A stretch of 35,880 bases of DNA, from assembly GCA_009779265.1 (NCBI GenBank), contig WREP01000026.1, positions 1-35,880 of the forward strand. The letters are read 5' to 3'. Numbering within the stretch: the first letter of the stretch is position 1; each line of letters begins with the position of its first letter. The position numbers and the translations under genes are program-made. The DNA comes from Betaproteobacteria bacterium (GTDB lineage: Bacteria > Pseudomonadota > Gammaproteobacteria > Burkholderiales > Rhodocyclaceae). The notes beneath the pieces are model-generated. The model did not search any database, was not told the DNA's origin, and saw only the letters and a list, made by a program, of their open reading frames with translations. This document shows, in pieces, positions 33,041 to 35,880 of this stretch.

Positions 33041-34426
33041 ATGCCTGATCGCCTGATCGGCCAACTGGCCGCCATCGTCGGCGCTGACCAGGTCATTGCC
33101 GAGCCGGCCGCCATGCAGCCGTGGCTGACCGACTGGCGGGGGCGTTACCGGGGCGCCGCCCGCTGCGTCGTTCGCCCCGGCACGCGGGCCGAGGTCGCCG
33201 CCGTCGTTGCCGCCTGCGCCGCCGTTTGCGCGCCGTTGGTGCCGCAGGGCGGCAATACCAGCCTGTGCGGCGCGGCGACGCCGGACGCATCCGGCAGCGC
33301 CGTCGTGCTTGCCCTTGGCCGCCTTAACCGCATCCTCGCCGTCGATCCGGTCAATGACACCATCACCGTCGAAGCCGGCTGCACCCTTGCCGCCGTGCAG
33401 GAAGCGGCCCGCGCCGCCGGGCGGCTGTTCCCGCTGGCGCTCGCCGCAGAAGGCAGTTGCCAGATTGGCGGCAATCTCTCCACCAATGCCGGCGGCGTGC
33501 AGGTGCTGCGCTACGGCAATGCCCGCGAACTGACCCTCGGCCTCGAAGTGGTTCTGGCCGACGGCACGCTCTGGAACGGCCTGCGCGGTCTGCGCAAGGA
33601 CAATACCGGCTACGACCTCAAGCAGCTCTTCATCGGCGCCGAAGGCACGCTTGGCGTCATCACGGCGGCGGTGCTCAAGCTCTTTGCCCTGCCGCCGACG
33701 CAAACCGCCTGCTGGCTCAACGTGGCGACGCCGGCCGTGGCCGTCGACCTGCTGCGTCGGGCCAAGGAACATTTCGACGCGCAATTGACCGCCTTCGAGC
33801 TGATCTCCGAAACCGCCCTTGCGCTGGTGCTGCAACACATTCCCGGCAGCCGCCGGCCCGGCGCGGCCAGTCCGTGGTACGTGCTGGCCGAGTTTTCCGG
33901 CGCCGCCCCGGTGGCGGTCGAGGCGTGGCTCGCCGCCTGCCTCGGCGCAGGCATCATCGCCGACGGCGTGCTCGCCCGCTCGGAAAGCCAGGCGCGGCAA
34001 TTGTGGGCGCTGCGCGAAAACATTTCGGAAGCGCAAAAAATCGAGGGCCTGAGCATCAAGCATGACATCGCCGTGCCGCTCTCCGCCATCCCCGACTTCC
34101 TGACACAAGCCGACGCCGCCCTGACGGCGGCCTTCCCCGGCGTGCGCATCGTCGCCTTCGGCCATGTCGGCGACGGCAACCTGCACTACAACCTGTCGCA
34201 CAGCGCCGACAACGCCGCCTTCATCGCCCGCCAGCCGGAGGTGCACCGGCGCGTGCACGACATCGCGCACGCTCTGGCCGGCACCATTTCCGCCGAACAC
34301 GGCCTGGGCCAACTCAAGCGCGAAGAAATCCTGCGCTACAAAAGCGCCGAGGAAATGGCCCTGATGCGCGCCATCAAACAGGCCCTCGACCCGCGCGGCC
34401 TGATGAATCCCGGCAAGCTGCTGTAG
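33041..34426 (+). CDS. FAD-linked oxidase of the GlcD / D-2-hydroxyglutarate dehydrogenase type
   Basis: A 461-residue flavoprotein. The FAD-binding type 4 domain (VAO/PCMH) has VPQGGNTSLCG and GGNLSTNAGG; the C-terminal FAD-oxidase domain has GHVGDGNLH and the C-terminal SAEHGLGQLKRE, giving the metal/substrate ligands. It likely oxidises a D-2-hydroxy acid such as D-lactate, glycolate or D-2-hydroxyglutarate; the substrate is not decided by sequence. ATG 33041 has AAGGA five bases upstream; an open frame extends back to 32831 through the inverted repeat and codes only low-complexity residues, so it is rejected. No partner glcE/glcF gene follows, which favours a stand-alone enzyme. Confidence 0.86.
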   Translation: MPDRLIGQLAAIVGADQVIAEPAAMQPWLTDWRGRYRGAARCVVRPGTRAEVAAVVAACAAVCAPLVPQGGNTSLCGAATPDASGSAVVLALGRLNRILAVDPVNDTITVEAGCTLAAVQEAARAAGRLFPLALAAEGSCQIGGNLSTNAGGVQVLRYGNARELTLGLEVVLADGTLWNGLRGLRKDNTGYDLKQLFIGAEGTLGVITAAVLKLFALPPTQTACWLNVATPAVAVDLLRRAKEHFDAQLTAFELISETALALVLQHIPGSRRPGAASPWYVLAEFSGAAPVAVEAWLAACLGAGIIADGVLARSESQARQLWALRENISEAQKIEGLSIKHDIAVPLSAIPDFLTQADAALTAAFPGVRIVAFGHVGDGNLHYNLSHSADNAAFIARQPEVHRRVHDIAHALAGTISAEHGLGQLKREEILRYKSAEEMALMRAIKQALDPRGLMNPGKLL

Positions 34427-34533
34427 GCGGCGGGCGGGAACAAGGGCACCAGTATTCATGCGACTGCTCTGATGTGACGCATCGTAATTGGGTGACGGCA
34501 GGTCAATACATGTCCAATTTGCAATTGGCGTAA

Positions 34534-34562
34534 TTGCGTGAATTCGATAAATTCGCTATAAT
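34534..34562 (+). promoter_or_regulatory. Near-consensus sigma-70 promoter of the lipoprotein gene
   Basis: TTGCGT (34534-34539) and TATAAT (34557-34562, a perfect -10) are separated by exactly 17 bases. The spacer contains GAATT-CGATA-AATTC, an inverted repeat. A further palindrome CCAATT-TGC-AATTGG lies just upstream at 34514-34528. Both could be operator sites. The start codon at 34684 would leave a leader of about 115 bases. Confidence 0.7.
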
Positions 34563-34683
34563 TGAAGAATTTATGCCGAGTTGACGGCACCGGAATTGCC
34601 GCTTTGAGCGGCGCACACACAGTCTGAAGTCTCTGCTTTACCGGGAAGTGCTTGCCAGATTGAACTTTTCAAAAGGATTTTGT

Positions 34684-35547
34684 ATGAAAAATCATATGTA
34701 CTGGCTTGCTGCCATTCTCATGCTTACCGGATGTGCTTCTAACGCACCAAAGTTGACGCCGGAACAATTAAAAGAAAAAAGGCTTTCCACCTTGAATATT
34801 TATGAGGATAACCGCGTTGCTGTCCGAGCTAGATATAGTATATTCATAAACGAGTCAAAAGATGAAGCCGCTGTATATTCAACAGGAGAAGAATATTTTA
34901 ATGCGCTTGATCTGGCATCAATAACCGGAACTAGAGATAGGTATGGCGAGTATGTTACGTTTGCGCTAAAAGATGGAAGAAAAAAGACATTTAAACGTGC
35001 TGGCTTTTCTGCTTTATGGTGCAACAGGGATAAGATTTGCCGAAGCGAACGTAATGGGGGAATGAAAATCGCAGATTTAAACGAAATCCATGGCGCTCCT
35101 AAACGAGACCCGTCCTTTGATATCAAAACGCGCGGGGCAGCCCCTTTAGGTAATTTGGGCGCCGAAGATCGCATCCAAATTTTGAGCGGCAAGGACTACA
35201 ATTATTATACGGAGAAAATTGATGATTACTATGCCCGGTGGCCTGATGTTGAGAAAAAAATCATAGCGGAGCTAAAAGCAAGAGAACAGGCAATTGCAAA
35301 TATTAAGGAGCGAATGAGAAACGCTCCGAAAGGAACCAAGGAGTTCTGCGGGGGCAGGCAATTAGACGGAAACCCGGGAGATGCGAGAAAGGCCGGGATT
35401 CTAAGCTTTGATTGCACAAAATATGGTCAGCAACGGTACATGGACATGGTCGATGCGGGTTGGGTTATTATCAATGTAAACACGAGACCAATTATCCAAT
35501 TTGGCCAGCAAGCCATAATGTATGATGTGACAATGGAAAAGCAGTAA
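34684..35547 (+). CDS. Low-GC lipoprotein of unknown function
   Basis: A 287-residue predicted lipoprotein with signal sequence MKNHMYWLAAILMLTGCAS and lipobox LTGC (lipid Cys about residue 18). The mature part is rich in Lys, Asp and Tyr, with no family that I recognise; the sequence FKRAGFSALWCNRDKICRS contains two cysteines, and a helical Lys/Glu-rich stretch lies around residues 190-225. ATG 34684 has AAGGA upstream; the frame is open 12 codons further back, without a ribosome site. Codon use is visibly AT-rich (many AAA, GAT, ATA), unlike the genes to its left, so it looks acquired. It is followed by a strong terminator and is therefore probably transcribed alone. Confidence 0.7.
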   Translation: MKNHMYWLAAILMLTGCASNAPKLTPEQLKEKRLSTLNIYEDNRVAVRARYSIFINESKDEAAVYSTGEEYFNALDLASITGTRDRYGEYVTFALKDGRKKTFKRAGFSALWCNRDKICRSERNGGMKIADLNEIHGAPKRDPSFDIKTRGAAPLGNLGAEDRIQILSGKDYNYYTEKIDDYYARWPDVEKKIIAELKAREQAIANIKERMRNAPKGTKEFCGGRQLDGNPGDARKAGILSFDCTKYGQQRYMDMVDAGWVIINVNTRPIIQFGQQAIMYDVTMEKQ

Positions 35548-35572
35548 GCGGCGTAGCTTGCGAAGCGCTCGG

Positions 35573-35611
35573 ACGGCGCGGCATCGTCAACGGTGGCCGC
35601 GCCGTTTTTTT
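35573..35611 (+). terminator. Rho-independent terminator of the lipoprotein gene
   Basis: A perfect 10-bp stem, ACGGCGCGGC and GCCGCGCCGT, encloses a loop of about 13 bases and is followed by seven T. It lies 26 bases after the stop. This is a textbook intrinsic terminator. Confidence 0.9.
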
Positions 35612-35665
35612 GTCGCCATTTCCGCATGGGAATCAGAGGGAGTTTGGTTCGAGATGGCGCGAAAC

Positions 35666-35694
35666 TGGATCTTCGTTGCGTTCGCAATGACGGG
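35666..35694 (-). repeat. GTCATTGCGAG-type dispersed repeat fragment
   Basis: On the minus strand this reads CGTCATTGCGAACGCAACGA and continues into AGATCCA. The GTCATTGCGA core followed by a CGCAACGAAG-type tail is a dispersed bacterial repeat that I recall from several phyla. The copy is short and probably degenerate. Confidence 0.45.
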
Positions 35695-35712
35695 CGGATC
35701 GAGGCAACAGCC

Positions 35713-35749
35713 CGTAGTTGGTGGTGAGCGAAGCGAACCTCAAAACAGT
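35713..35749. repeat. Degenerate relative of the intergenic repeat at 29143
   Basis: CGTAGTTGGTGGTGAGCGAAGCG followed by AACCTCAAAACA resembles the left arm of the element at 29143-29223, sharing GTAG, GAGCGAAGCGAA and the CC/CA-rich end. Only one arm is visible. Confidence 0.4.
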
Positions 35750-35759
35750 GTCTGGGGCT

Positions 35760-35800
35760 AATGCCGTTCAGTTAGCGCTGAGCGGCATTTTCATTTTCTT
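35760..35800. terminator. Terminator-like hairpin near the right edge
   Basis: AATGCCG-T-TCAG pairs with CTGA-G-CGGCATT around a six-base loop, with one mismatched pair, followed by a T-rich tract (TTTCATTTTCTTT). It could terminate a transcript from either side. Confidence 0.5.
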
Positions 35801-35851
35801 TAATCGCTTTCTTTAAGTGGTTGTAAACCCTAGAGAAAGCTGTTAACTTTT

Positions 35852-35870
35852 GGCTCGATGCTATCGAGCC
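35852..35870. other. Small hairpin at the right edge
   Basis: GGCTCGA and TCGAGCC form a 7-bp perfect stem with a 5-base loop. The surrounding bases (35820-35880) show no gene in the window. Role unknown. Confidence 0.4.
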
Positions 35871-35880
35871 TGCTCCACAC

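Larger units (their letters stand above)
35548..35880. other. Gene-free stretch with terminators and palindromic repeats
   Basis: No convincing coding frame is present; the open frame 35558-35761 runs through repeats and a terminator. The stretch holds one strong terminator, two short repeat elements of dispersed type and two further hairpins, annotated separately. Confidence 0.6.

Noticed and set aside
31526..34459. Two long minus-strand frames over rimO and the FAD oxidase
   Set aside because: They mirror well-supported genes and cross the inverted repeat; no known domain is visible in either.
35558..35761. 67-codon open frame at the right end
   Set aside because: It passes through a terminator and two repeat elements, and its product has no motif.
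1..35880. tRNA or rRNA genes
   Set aside because: I looked for tRNA T-loop patterns and rRNA landmarks by eye and found none that fold convincingly.

Overview
The window looks like the chromosome of a GC-rich betaproteobacterium. Rhodocyclaceae (the Dechloromonas/Azonexus/Accumulibacter neighbourhood) is my best guess, from the mix of a RelA-type ppGpp synthetase, ppk1, rimO, comEC beside a DUF2062 gene, and short palindromic repeats of a kind I recall from that group. The taxonomy is an inference; no rRNA or tRNA gene is visible.

Positions 1-15212 hold the tail of an IS4-like transposase and then a long set of co-directional, mostly overlapping genes that form an aryl polyene (APE) pigment cluster. 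It has two blocks. Block 1 (370-4590) encodes a DUF3261 lipoprotein, a ketosynthase, a hot-dog dehydratase, a ketoreductase and a second ketosynthase (apeN-O-P-Q-R). Block 2 (5798-15212) encodes a cysteine-less ketosynthase-like chain-length factor, a PlsC-type acyltransferase, two acyl carrier proteins, a membrane protein, an aryl-AMP ligase fused to a dehydratase, a glycosyltransferase, an LpxL-type acyltransferase, a thioesterase, a LolA-like protein and an MMPL exporter (apeC-D-E-F-G-H/I-J-J'-K-L-M). Together they would activate an aromatic acid, load it on a carrier protein, extend it by repeated condensation, ketoreduction and dehydration to a conjugated polyene, attach it to a lipid and export it to the outer membrane. 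Between the blocks sit two tandem paralogous genes for small secreted proteins, separated by what looks like a decayed ketosynthase 3' end.

Positions 15213-24158 are visibly GC-richer and hold housekeeping-style genes: DUF2062 membrane protein (-), ComEC DNA uptake channel (+), alpha/beta hydrolase (+), a large hybrid sensor kinase (+), MtfA-type zinc peptidase (-) and a solute-binding protein with no adjacent permease (+). Positions 24222-26441 encode RelA.

Positions 26442-29254 form a small accessory island between relA and ppk: an AbrB-type antitoxin/PIN toxin pair with a symmetric operator over its promoter, a REP-like hairpin, an AT-richer PD-(D/E)XK nuclease-like orphan, a Sel1-repeat protein with recently duplicated 129-bp units (-), and a palindromic intergenic repeat. 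Then follow ppk1 (-), rimO (+), a long GC-rich inverted repeat, and a GlcD-like FAD-linked oxidase (+).

The right end (34427-35880) is a second low-GC patch: a lipoprotein of unknown function with a near-consensus promoter and a strong terminator, followed by 333 bases without a gene that contain several short palindromic repeats.
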